From contig NZ_JAGGNR010000011.1 in NCBI RefSeq assembly GCF_018614975.1, positions 310,001 through 374,000 of the forward strand: a stretch of DNA of 64,000 nt, in the 5' to 3' direction. This DNA comes from Paenibacillus polymyxa (GTDB taxonomy: Bacteria > Bacillota > Bacilli > Paenibacillales > Paenibacillaceae). Positions within the stretch are counted from its first letter, which is position 1, and every line of letters starts with the position of its first letter. The position numbers and the translations under genes were made by a program. Shown here in pieces: positions 25,599 to 34,431 of the stretch. The notes beneath the pieces were generated by a model. It was not told the origin of the DNA, ran no database searches, and was given only the letters and a program-made list of their open reading frames with translations.

Positions 25599-26807
25599 TT
25601 ACTTGAATAAATTCAGCTTGCCAATCCGCTCTACAGCTTCGCGTAATCGGTTTTCATCACTTAGCAGTCCTGCGCGCACATAGCCTTCACCATGCGAACC
25701 AAAACCAATACCTGGTGCTACGGCCACCTTGGCTTCTCGCAGTAACAAGTCTGCAAATGAAGCGGAGGTATAACCTGCAGGTACAGGCAACCAGCTGAAG
25801 AATGAACCTGCGGGTTTCGAAGCTTGCCAGCCAATGGAGGATAGAGCTTCATAAAATGTATTGCGACGCGATTCGTAACGTGAAACCAGCGAGGTCACAC
25901 ATTCCTGGGAGCCAGTCAGTGCTTCCGTTGCCGCAGACTGAATTCCACCGAAGAGACTGACATAGATATGATCCTGAAGCAGATTAATTTTAGAGACAAT
26001 CTCTGCGTTGCCAAGTGCGAATCCAACACGCCATCCAGCCATATTGTATGTTTTGGATAACGTATAGAACTCGATGCCCACTTCTTTGGCACCAGGGGCT
26101 TGCAGGAAACTGACTGGACGATGTCCGTCGAATCCAATTGCACCGTAAGCAAAGTCGCTGGCAATGACGATTTGATTTTGAATGGCAAATTCAACCGTAT
26201 CTTCGTAGAACGAAAGTGGAGCCGTCGCTGACGTCGGGTTGTTGGGATAGTTCAGGAACATCAGCTTGGCCTTCTCCCGATCTTCGGCTGTAACAGCTTC
26301 GTAATCCGGCAGGAATGCGTTGGACTCCAGCAAAGGCATAAATGACATGTTTGCTTTTGCGAGTGCAACACCAGACCAGTAATCCGGGTAGCCCGGATCG
26401 GGAACGAGAACGGTGTCGCCGGGGTTAAGCAGGACCTGAGGTAACTGAACCAATCCGGTTTTGCCTCCGAACAGAATGGCTACTTCAGTCTCGGGATCCA
26501 GATCAACATTGTAATCTTCCTTATAACGTTTGGTGACAGCTTCTTTCAGGAAAGAGTACCCTCTAAAAGGGGAGTATTTGTGGTAGAGGGGATTCTCAGC
26601 AGACTCTTGAAGTGTTTTCACAATATGAGGTGGTGTAGGTGTATCCGGGTTCCCCTGACCCAGATTGATCACGTCATGTCCACTTGCGATTTCACGATTT
26701 ACATTTTGAACAAGGGTAGCAAAAAATTGCGTTGGCAGCTGTGCGATCACATCAGAAGTTGGTATCTTAAAGGCTGAACGAGCAGTTATATGGGCTGAAT
26801 GGGTCAT
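25599..26807 (-). CDS. mtnE: Methionine-salvage aminotransferase MtnE (PLP-dependent, class I)
   Basis: A 402-residue fold-type I aminotransferase. NLGQGNPDTPTPPHI, GYPDYW, NYPNNPTSATA and the PLP lysine in FYTLSKTYNMAGWRVGF are present. Similarity to the B. subtilis MtnE type and the position near mtnU and mtnWXB suggest transamination of keto-methylthiobutyrate to methionine, the last salvage step. The frame is open to GTG 26819, but CGGAG is two bases from ATG 26816 and 11 from ATG 26807; I prefer 26807. No terminator separates it from the pro promoter, so read-through into the T-box leader is possible. Confidence 0.87.
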   Translation of the reverse strand: MTHSAHITARSAFKIPTSDVIAQLPTQFFATLVQNVNREIASGHDVINLGQGNPDTPTPPHIVKTLQESAENPLYHKYSPFRGYSFLKEAVTKRYKEDYNVDLDPETEVAILFGGKTGLVQLPQVLLNPGDTVLVPDPGYPDYWSGVALAKANMSFMPLLESNAFLPDYEAVTAEDREKAKLMFLNYPNNPTSATAPLSFYEDTVEFAIQNQIVIASDFAYGAIGFDGHRPVSFLQAPGAKEVGIEFYTLSKTYNMAGWRVGFALGNAEIVSKINLLQDHIYVSLFGGIQSAATEALTGSQECVTSLVSRYESRRNTFYEALSSIGWQASKPAGSFFSWLPVPAGYTSASFADLLLREAKVAVAPGIGFGSHGEGYVRAGLLSDENRLREAVERIGKLNLFK

Positions 26808-27013
26808 TATATTCATCACTCCGGTTATTAAAAATGTTAAATAGTTCTCATTAATTTATCACGCCAATCCCGAGCTGTATAGAGGGAAATACACTTGAAT
26901 ATACAGTACATGGAGCAAGACTACACAGAACGATTCAGTAAGTGGACGTCCATTATGCTAAAGAAACACTTGCGGCGGGCAGAGCTGTGAAGAATAGACG
27001 GGTGTACCCTGTG

Positions 27014-27076
27014 AGGGAGTCAACCTGGAATATAGGTGACGCGCTCACGAGCGATCGATTGTTGACCCTGCTCCCT
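27014..27076. other. Hairpin in the mtnE-mtnU intergenic region
   Basis: AGGGAGTCAAC pairs with GTTGAC and CTCCCT, with a short bulge. CGCTCACGAGCG forms an inner hairpin. The 350-base gap 26808-27173 has no ORF and no recognisable SAM riboswitch, T-box or other known element. The hairpin ends 35 bases before the mtnU promoter -35 and, on the other strand, lies far upstream of mtnE. Its role is unknown. Confidence 0.4.
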
Positions 27077-27111
27077 GTGTTGTTATATTGATTTTTCTAA
27101 CGGAAACAGGG

Positions 27112-27141
27112 TTGCAGTCCTTAAGAGGATCAAGCTATGAT
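27112..27141 (+). promoter_or_regulatory. mtnU promoter
   Basis: TTGCAG (27112-27117), spacer 18, TATGAT (27136-27141), about 33 bases before the mtnU ATG. Confidence 0.65.
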
Positions 27142-27173
27142 AGCAGGTATTACGGTTCAGAGGAGTGCTTGTC

Positions 27174-27995
27174 ATGACAGAAAAACAACAGGGAGAAATG
27201 CGTGTAGCCCTGATTCAGGGCGATATTCAACTCGGAGACCCTGAGGCCAATCATAAACATATGCAGACGTTGCTTGAACGTGCGGTAGAACAATATCCGG
27301 ACCTGGGGCTGGCAGTGTTACCTGAGATGTGGAATACCGGATACGCTTTGACTCAAATTCATGAACTCGCTGACCCGGAAGGCCAGAAATCTCGGGAATG
27401 GCTATCTGCTTTTGCTCAAAAACATCAAATTTCCATCGTTGGCGGTTCAATTGCCGAGAAACGGGATGGTCAAATATACAATACAATGTACGCTTATGAT
27501 CGGGAAGGAAAACAGGTAACACGATACGATAAATTACATTTGTTCCGTCTGATGGACGAGGAGAAATATTTACAGCCTGGTGCGGAACCTGAAATTTTTG
27601 AATTGCAGAACGGTCTTACAGCGGGTGCTTCGATCTGTTATGACATCCGGTTCCCGGAACTTGCCCGCACCCTTGCTTTAAATGGTGCCAAGGCATTGAT
27701 TGTTCCGGCTGAATGGCCGAACCCTCGTCTGCACCATTGGCGTACGTTGCTTACGGCACGAGCGATTGAGAATCAGATGTATGTGATCGCCTGTAATCGT
27801 GTAGGTAAAGGGGGAGATACTGAATTTTTCGGACATTCACTCATCATTGATCCTTGGGGGGAGATTGTGGCTGAAGGTGGCGAAGAGGAAGAGATCGTGA
27901 CCGGAATTATTCGCCCTTCCCTGGTGGATGAGGTTCGCGGACGTATTCCCGTATTTGAAGACCGTCGACCTGGCGTTTATTTTGACGAAAAATAA
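27174..27995 (+). CDS. mtnU: Carbon-nitrogen family hydrolase, probable 2-oxoglutaramate amidase MtnU
   Basis: A 273-residue nitrilase-superfamily amidase with the Glu-Lys-Cys triad visible: LPEMWNTGY, YDKLHLFRLMDE and GASICYDIRFPEL. In methionine salvage this enzyme removes the oxoglutaramate made when MtnE uses glutamine as amino donor. The divergent position next to mtnE supports that reading. ATG 27174 is eight bases after AGAGGAG; the GTG at 27165 would place the ribosome site inside the gene. No clear terminator follows. Substrate is inferred from context. Confidence 0.85.
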   Translation: MTEKQQGEMRVALIQGDIQLGDPEANHKHMQTLLERAVEQYPDLGLAVLPEMWNTGYALTQIHELADPEGQKSREWLSAFAQKHQISIVGGSIAEKRDGQIYNTMYAYDREGKQVTRYDKLHLFRLMDEEKYLQPGAEPEIFELQNGLTAGASICYDIRFPELARTLALNGAKALIVPAEWPNPRLHHWRTLLTARAIENQMYVIACNRVGKGGDTEFFGHSLIIDPWGEIVAEGGEEEEIVTGIIRPSLVDEVRGRIPVFEDRRPGVYFDEK

Positions 27996-28087
27996 AAAAC
28001 TGAAATAAAATTCTTCAGAAAAAGTGTTTATTCTTCCAGGACGCGGGTAATGATAACTATCCCGTCACCAAGGAGGATGATCAATCA

Positions 28088-28273
28088 ATGGACAACCATG
28101 TGAAAGATACGCTCAGGAGACTGGAACAGGATAACACAAGGGAAGATCACTTAAAGGCATTCTTAGAGAATGGAGCAGGAGGGCTATCACCCCCTGATTC
28201 AACTGTTCAGGACGAAGGCCGTGTAATGAATCAGCAAAACAGGCTGACAAGCGATCGTAATTTGCGTAAATAA
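28088..28273 (+). CDS. Small hydrophilic protein of unknown function
   Basis: A 61-residue protein, acidic and basic in alternation, with no membrane segment or cysteines. It has an excellent ribosome site (AAGGAGG about ten bases upstream of the ATG), which is the main reason to call it. I do not recognise it. It lies alone between mtnU and a terminator; a further 150 bases downstream (28274-28423) hold nothing recognisable. Confidence 0.6.
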   Translation: MDNHVKDTLRRLEQDNTREDHLKAFLENGAGGLSPPDSTVQDEGRVMNQQNRLTSDRNLRK

Positions 28274-28423
28274 ACCGCCAAACATGAAGTTTTCTTATGT
28301 ACGTTCCTACGTTAACATTATAAATTTGAAGCTAAAAATTTAACAAGCAACATTGTACTGGAACCAGTTACTGTGATTGCAAAGTAAGAACTTTATCCTG
28401 CGGATGCGGGAAACGAGTATATG

Positions 28424-28460
28424 ACAAAGGCTTGGCCCATAAGGGTCAAGCCTTTGTTTT
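28424..28460. terminator. Bidirectional terminator between the small ORF and the LysR gene
   Basis: ACAAAGGCTTG-CCC pairs with GGG-CAAGCCTTTGT around ATAA and is followed by TTTT. It can serve the convergent LysR gene on the other strand. Confidence 0.8.
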
Positions 28461-28501
28461 GGTTCAGTATGAAATGTTCCCATGCACCCAGGAGGAATTC
28501 C

Positions 28502-29428
28502 TTAGTCTCCCTTTGACAATTCGGCCACCGTTTGTTGAAACGTATGGATGAATGCTTCGGCTGCCTTCGACAGCACTCTGCCTTGACGATAAGCCACAAC
28601 AAGTGTTCTGCTAGGAGTAGGCTCAGCAAGCGGGAGGTACACAGGTACGAATTCACTGCGCGGCGCACGGGCAATAAAGCGTGGAACCAGTGTAATGCCC
28701 ATACCTGTGGCGACCAGGGACTGAACGGTTTCAATATTTGTGCTCTCGAATACAACTTGCGGATCAAAACCGGCCTGCTCACAGAGATCAAATGTAAGCT
28801 TGCGGAAACCCTGTCCTTTTTTCAATACAACAAAGGGTTCATCCCGAAGCTCTTCAATTCGCACAGGAAGCGGATTTTCCGGATCTGCCCTGCGTGCCAG
28901 AGGGTGATTCGGGGGAACTGCCAGATCAATCCGTTCCTCTCCAATGGCAACGTAGGCGAGACTAGGCTCTTGTAAAGGAAGAGATAACAGACTGAGATCT
29001 GCTTTGCCGCTTGCTGTCAATTTCTCAAGCGTAAGCCCGGAGTCTTCCAATAAGGTAACCTCAATCTCGGGATAAGCTTGTTGGAACGCTGGAAGCACGT
29101 GTGGGAGCAAGTGTGAACCCGTGATGGGCATGCTGCCCACAACGACTTTGCCTTTGCGAAGCTGGGAGATGTCTAACATTTCCTGACGCAATAGCTCCAC
29201 GGCATCTACGATCTTCTGGGCTTGCTCGACAAATGTCACACCGGCATGGGTTAACTCTACGGAACTCGTATTACGCTGAAACAACAGTACTCCCAATTCT
29301 TTTTCCAATTTGGATAATTGCTGGCTTAATGAAGGTTGGGCAATATGCAGCTTCTCTGCTGCCCGTGAGAAATTGCGTTCAGCCGCAATCTGCAGCGTAT
29401 ATTGAAGTTGTCTGAATTCCATCGTCAT
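28502..29428 (-). CDS. LysR-family transcriptional regulator
   Basis: A 308-residue regulator. The N-terminal winged helix (MEFRQLQYTLQIAAERNFSRAAEKLHIAQPSLSQQLSKLEKELG) is followed by a two-lobed effector domain (KVVVGSMPITGSHLLPHVLPAF ... TGMGITLVPRFIA). The start at 29428 has AAAGGA seven bases upstream. It is divergent from the PTS operon, separated by 350 bases, but that operon already has its own antiterminator. The ligand and targets cannot be read from the sequence. Confidence 0.93.
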   Translation of the reverse strand: MTMEFRQLQYTLQIAAERNFSRAAEKLHIAQPSLSQQLSKLEKELGVLLFQRNTSSVELTHAGVTFVEQAQKIVDAVELLRQEMLDISQLRKGKVVVGSMPITGSHLLPHVLPAFQQAYPEIEVTLLEDSGLTLEKLTASGKADLSLLSLPLQEPSLAYVAIGEERIDLAVPPNHPLARRADPENPLPVRIEELRDEPFVVLKKGQGFRKLTFDLCEQAGFDPQVVFESTNIETVQSLVATGMGITLVPRFIARAPRSEFVPVYLPLAEPTPSRTLVVAYRQGRVLSKAAEAFIHTFQQTVAELSKGD

Positions 29429-29532
29429 TGGTCATTCCTTTCGTTATGCCACCATTATATCACTACAGATGAAGAAATCATTAATTTCGCTTAACCGCTT
29501 GCACTACATAAGAAGAGTTGATATACTAATTT

Positions 29533-29546
29533 TGAAAACGCTTAAG
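29533..29546 (+). promoter_or_regulatory. Possible cre (CcpA) site
   Basis: TGAAAACGCTTAAG agrees with the cre consensus TGWAANCGNTNWCA except at its last two positions. It lies upstream of the beta-glucoside operon, where catabolite repression is expected. The nearest -10 candidate is TATAAT at 29641-29646 with a poor -35. Confidence 0.45.
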
Positions 29547-29671
29547 AGAACCACTTACCCGGGTAAAACAAAATCAACGTTTTCGTATGTGCCAGCTTAA
29601 GCACGGAACCACTTCAAATGTTCATATTCTTTTTCGTTTATATAATTGAATAACAATTCATCCAACGATGG

Positions 29672-29700
29672 CGTGTTACTGTTCGGCAGGCAAGACCTAG
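29672..29700 (+). promoter_or_regulatory. RAT site for BglG/LicT-type antitermination
   Basis: The stretch with GTTACTGTTCGGCAGGCAAG followed by ACCT matches the ribonucleic antiterminator bound by LicT/BglG proteins. It overlaps the left arm of the terminator at 29692-29748, so binding of the antiterminator encoded at 31717 would prevent termination and allow expression of the operon. Confidence 0.85.
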
Positions 29701-29748
29701 ATTGGGTGGGAAGAGTTTCTTTTTCCTACCCTTTTTAGGTCTTTTTTT
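29692..29748 (+). terminator. Conditional terminator in the beta-glucoside operon leader
   Basis: AAGACCTA...GGGTGGGAA pairs with TTCCTACCC...TAGGTCTT and ends in seven T. The left arm shares bases with the RAT, as expected for an attenuator. Confidence 0.88.
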
Positions 29749-29781
29749 GTTCCCATCAAGAAGAAATGGCGGAGGTGCACC

Positions 29782-31680
29782 ATGAATCACAAACAATTAG
29801 CTCAATCGATAATGGAACTGGTGGGTGGCAATGATAATATCAATACGGTAATTCATTGCTCAACCAGGCTAAGACTTACCCTTAAAAATCCGGACATGGC
29901 GAAAACCAGCGAAATTAAGAGCCTGGATGGTGTCATTGGCGCAGTGAACAGCGGCGGGCAATACCAGGTGATTATCGGCAATGACGTCGGATACGTCTAC
30001 AATGAACTTGCCAAGATGGTGGATACGCAGCAATCAGGCGAGGTTCAAGAAAAGCAAAAAGCAGATTACAGCCCCAAAGGTCTGTTTAATACCTTTGCCA
30101 GCGTCATTGCAGGCATTTTCCAACCTATTATCCCGGCTATTGCTGCCTCAGGCATGCTTAAGGCACTGTTGTTACTGACGACCGTGACCGGCCTGATGTC
30201 CAAAGAGAGCCAGACCTATACCGTTTTGAGTGTCATGTCGGATGCTGCCTTTTATTTTCTGCCGATTCTACTGGCCTATTCCAGTGCAAATAGATTTAAA
30301 ACCAATCCCTTTGTTGCCGTTCTGTTCGGTGGCATCATGTTACACCCCAATATGATTGGTCTGCTTGGCGGTGAAGATCCGGTGTCCTTTATTGGAATAC
30401 CTGTTGCTTCCGTCCAATATGCGACATCCGTGGTACCGATTATTTTAACGGTCTGGTTCATGTCTTATATTGAAAGGTTCGCGGACAAGATCTCACCAGG
30501 ACCGGTTAAGATTTTCCTTAAACCATTAATTGTTATTCTCATTGTTGCTCCAGTTGCCCTGATTGTACTTGGACCTCTGGGGATGTATCTCGGAACGGGA
30601 ATGTCCAACCTGATCTATTGGATTCAGGACAAAATTGGATGGTTGACCGTAGTTATTATGGCAATACTGATGCCTTTAATTGTTATGTTTGGCATGCACA
30701 AAGTGTTTTACCCCATTATTTTCGCAGCACTGGCTTCACCGGGTTACGAGACTCTGGTCCTGGTCGCGATGCTGGCATCCAATATGGCACAGGGAGCAGG
30801 CGCACTGGCGGTGTCATTCAAAACCAAAGACATCAAGCTGAAACAAGTCGCTTTGTCTGCAGGAATTTCAGGTGTATTCGGTATCACGGAACCCGCTTTA
30901 TACGGTGTACATTTAAGGCTTAAGAAAACGCTGTTTGCCTGCATGATCGGCGCCGGAGTTGCTGGGTTGTTCGCAGGTATTGTGAATCTCAAGGCATATG
31001 CTGCCGTGGGTCCGGGGATTGCATCCATGCCCATGTTTATCAGTGAAGATCATATGAATATTATCTATGCGATCATTACCATGCTGATCTCTGCCATTGT
31101 CGCATTTGTCGCAGTATATGTCATTGGATTTCAGGATGTTGTTCCAACAGCAGTGCCGATGGCGGGGAGCTCCGCAGCCAAAGCGGGAGGCGAATCTGAA
31201 ATCCAGCCATCCACAGGGATCAAATCGAAAAAGATCGTTTTTTCTCCATTGGAAGGTAAAGTTCTGCCATTAAGAGAAGTGAAGGACGAGGCATTCTCGC
31301 AAGAAGCCATGGGACAAGGGATGGCTATTCAGCCAAGTGTTGGCAAGGTGTTTGCCCCGTTTGATGGTACCGTTGAGACGGTGTTCCGTACCAAACATTC
31401 CATCGGTCTGAGATCGGTAGAGGGGGTAGAACTTCTGATTCATGTAGGACTGGATACGGTGAAACTGAAAGGCCAGCATTTTGATGTAAAAGTGAACGAG
31501 GGAGAACAGATCTCCCATGGTCAGCTCCTGATCGAATTTGATCTTGAAGCCATACAAGCCGCAGGTTATGACACCACGACCCCTGTAATTGTGACCAATT
31601 CCTCGGATTATCTGGAGGTACTGGGCAATGAATCTGCGGCGATGACGGGACCGGGGAAACCATTAATTACGGTGTTATAA
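29782..31680 (+). CDS. PTS beta-glucoside transporter subunit IIBCA
   Basis: A 632-residue permease that imports and phosphorylates beta-glucosides. IIB is N-terminal with the phosphorylated cysteine in VIHCSTRLRLTL near residue 26. IIC has about ten membrane helices (about 105-460) with GITEPALYGVHLRL. IIA is C-terminal (about 500-632) with the phospho-histidine in ELLIHVGLDTVKLKG. The three-domain order is BglP-like. It is first in an operon with the antiterminator and a 6-phospho-beta-glucosidase. The exact sugar (aryl-glucoside, cellobiose, arbutin or salicin) is not determined. Confidence 0.95.
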   Translation: MNHKQLAQSIMELVGGNDNINTVIHCSTRLRLTLKNPDMAKTSEIKSLDGVIGAVNSGGQYQVIIGNDVGYVYNELAKMVDTQQSGEVQEKQKADYSPKGLFNTFASVIAGIFQPIIPAIAASGMLKALLLLTTVTGLMSKESQTYTVLSVMSDAAFYFLPILLAYSSANRFKTNPFVAVLFGGIMLHPNMIGLLGGEDPVSFIGIPVASVQYATSVVPIILTVWFMSYIERFADKISPGPVKIFLKPLIVILIVAPVALIVLGPLGMYLGTGMSNLIYWIQDKIGWLTVVIMAILMPLIVMFGMHKVFYPIIFAALASPGYETLVLVAMLASNMAQGAGALAVSFKTKDIKLKQVALSAGISGVFGITEPALYGVHLRLKKTLFACMIGAGVAGLFAGIVNLKAYAAVGPGIASMPMFISEDHMNIIYAIITMLISAIVAFVAVYVIGFQDVVPTAVPMAGSSAAKAGGESEIQPSTGIKSKKIVFSPLEGKVLPLREVKDEAFSQEAMGQGMAIQPSVGKVFAPFDGTVETVFRTKHSIGLRSVEGVELLIHVGLDTVKLKGQHFDVKVNEGEQISHGQLLIEFDLEAIQAAGYDTTTPVIVTNSSDYLEVLGNESAAMTGPGKPLITVL

Positions 31681-31716
31681 CCCGCTGAAATATGAATGAA
31701 AGGCAGGCAGCCTGAT

Positions 31717-32556
31717 ATGGAAGTCATAAAAATACTGAATTCGAGCATTGTTCTCGCCAGACGTGGTGAGGATGACAAGGAAGTTATTGTGATGGGAAAG
31801 GGCGTTGGCTACAGGAGCAAACCGGGAGATGTCGTGAGCGAGGAGGAGATCGAGAAGATCTATGTTCTTGAAAATGAAACGATCTCTTCGGATCTCACTG
31901 CCCTGATGAAGGAAACGCCAAAAGAATATCTGATTCTGGCTGATGAAATCATCTCCCATGCCAAACATACATTGTCCCGCCATCTGAGTGATCATCTTTA
32001 TGTCGCATTAACGGATCACCTGTATATGGCCATGAAGCGATTCAAGGACAATATGACGATCCAGAACCGAATGTTGTGGGAAGTGAAAAAGTTCTATCCG
32101 CAGGAGTTCAGTATCGGGTTGCACGGCCTGTCTCTCATTCAAAAACAGCTTGGTCTCTCCCTGCCTGAAGAGGAAGCGGCCAATATCGCCTTTCATCTCG
32201 TTAATGCCCAGCAGAATGATGACAATATGAATCAGGTCATGCTGATGACCAACACCGTCAAGGATGTACTCAATATTATCAAAATTCACTCTCACGTGGA
32301 GCTGGATACACACAGCATCAACTATTCACGCTTTTTGACCCATTTGCAGTTTTTTATTCAAAGGCTTTTTGAGCATAAAACGTTAAACACGCAGGATCAT
32401 GAGCTTTTTGAGCAGATCGCGAGTAAATATCCGCAGGAAGAAGCCTGCGTACTTCTGATCAAGGATTATATTGAAGCCCGGTTTGAACATACGATCTCCA
32501 ATGAGGAGATGATGTATTTGATTATTCATATCAATCGAGTCATGAGTCGTAATTAA
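31717..32556 (+). CDS. BglG/LicT-family transcription antiterminator
   Basis: A 279-residue regulator. The N-terminal CAT RNA-binding domain is about 1-55 (VIKILNSSIVLARRGEDDKEVIVMGKGVGY), followed by two PRDs with their histidines (LSDHLYVALTDHLYMAM ... HGLSL, then SHVELDTH ... LIIHINRV). PTS phosphorylation of the PRDs would control binding to the RAT at 29672. The frame opens seven codons earlier, but ATG 31717 gives the usual CAT start and is nine bases from AAAGGCAGG. Confidence 0.93.
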   Translation: MEVIKILNSSIVLARRGEDDKEVIVMGKGVGYRSKPGDVVSEEEIEKIYVLENETISSDLTALMKETPKEYLILADEIISHAKHTLSRHLSDHLYVALTDHLYMAMKRFKDNMTIQNRMLWEVKKFYPQEFSIGLHGLSLIQKQLGLSLPEEEAANIAFHLVNAQQNDDNMNQVMLMTNTVKDVLNIIKIHSHVELDTHSINYSRFLTHLQFFIQRLFEHKTLNTQDHELFEQIASKYPQEEACVLLIKDYIEARFEHTISNEEMMYLIIHINRVMSRN

Positions 32557-32583
32557 GCAAGAAAGAAAGAGTCACAGAGTTAA

Positions 32584-34059
<1,476 letters not shown>

Positions 34060-34134
34060 TACAGTAGTAGGACAAGTACTCTCATAGTGGGCGTTGATAT
34101 GATCATTTTCATTTTATAACAGAAACTAGCAAAG

Positions 34135-34161
34135 CAGCTCTGGATTCAGGGCTGTTTTTTT
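34135..34161 (+). terminator. Terminator of the beta-glucoside operon
   Basis: CAGCTCTG pairs with CAGGGCTG (one wobble) around GATT and is followed by seven T. Confidence 0.8.
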
Positions 34162-34180
34162 ATGTTCTAGATAAAAAGCA

Positions 34181-34209
34181 TTGACAGCGAAGCAGCGGAA
34201 ACGTAGTAT
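34181..34209 (+). promoter_or_regulatory. Strong sigma-A promoter upstream of leuC, Fur-controlled
   Basis: A perfect -35 TTGACA (34181-34186), 17-base spacer and TAGTAT (34204-34209). Transcription would begin near 34216, inside or just before the Fur box at 34221. Confidence 0.75.
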
Positions 34210-34215
34210 AAGAAT

Positions 34216-34281
34216 TATCTGATAATGATAATTGTTATCAATTGAAACCTCTGCCTAGAGCAGTGGTTTATTTGCCTTTTT
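34216..34281 (+). ncRNA. Candidate short iron-regulated transcript (sRNA or leuCD leader)
   Basis: Downstream of the Fur-overlapped promoter the RNA would carry the hairpin AAACCTCTGC / GCAGTGGTTT (one mismatch, loop CTAGA) at 34245-34269 and then ATTTGCCTTTTTC. This could be the end of a roughly 65-nt RNA or an attenuator. In B. subtilis the Fur-regulated sRNA FsrA represses leuCD; I cannot show homology, only the parallel of position and control. Confidence 0.4.
34221..34239. promoter_or_regulatory. Fur box upstream of leuCD
   Basis: GATAATGATAATTGTTATC matches the 19-base Fur consensus GATAATGATAATCATTATC at 17 positions. It covers the predicted transcription start of the promoter at 34181, the expected place for repression by iron-loaded Fur. 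Confidence 0.8.
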
Positions 34282-34288
34282 CGCATTA

Positions 34289-34320
34289 TAGGTTAAACCT
34301 ATTACATCTATAGATATTAT
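34289..34320 (+). promoter_or_regulatory. Inverted repeat and possible second leuC promoter
   Basis: TAGGTTAAACCTA (34289-34301) is a perfect inverted repeat. TTAAAC within it and TATTAT (34315-34320) are 16 bases apart and could be a second promoter with the repeat as operator. The remaining leader to leuC has only mini-ORFs without leucine codon runs and no T-box. Confidence 0.4.
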
Positions 34321-34431
34321 ATCTTGGAACAATGAAGGACAGGGTGATATATTTATGTCATTCAAGAGCTTCACTTTTTAAAGGAAACACGAGGCTCTTC
34401 CAAGGACCGAACTTATAATGAGGTGAAAATG

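Noticed and set aside
26820..27110. SAM riboswitch (S-box) for mtnE or mtnU
   Set aside because: The S-box core (the GAGGGACTGGCCC-like and GAAGCCCGGCAACC-like blocks) is absent on both strands.
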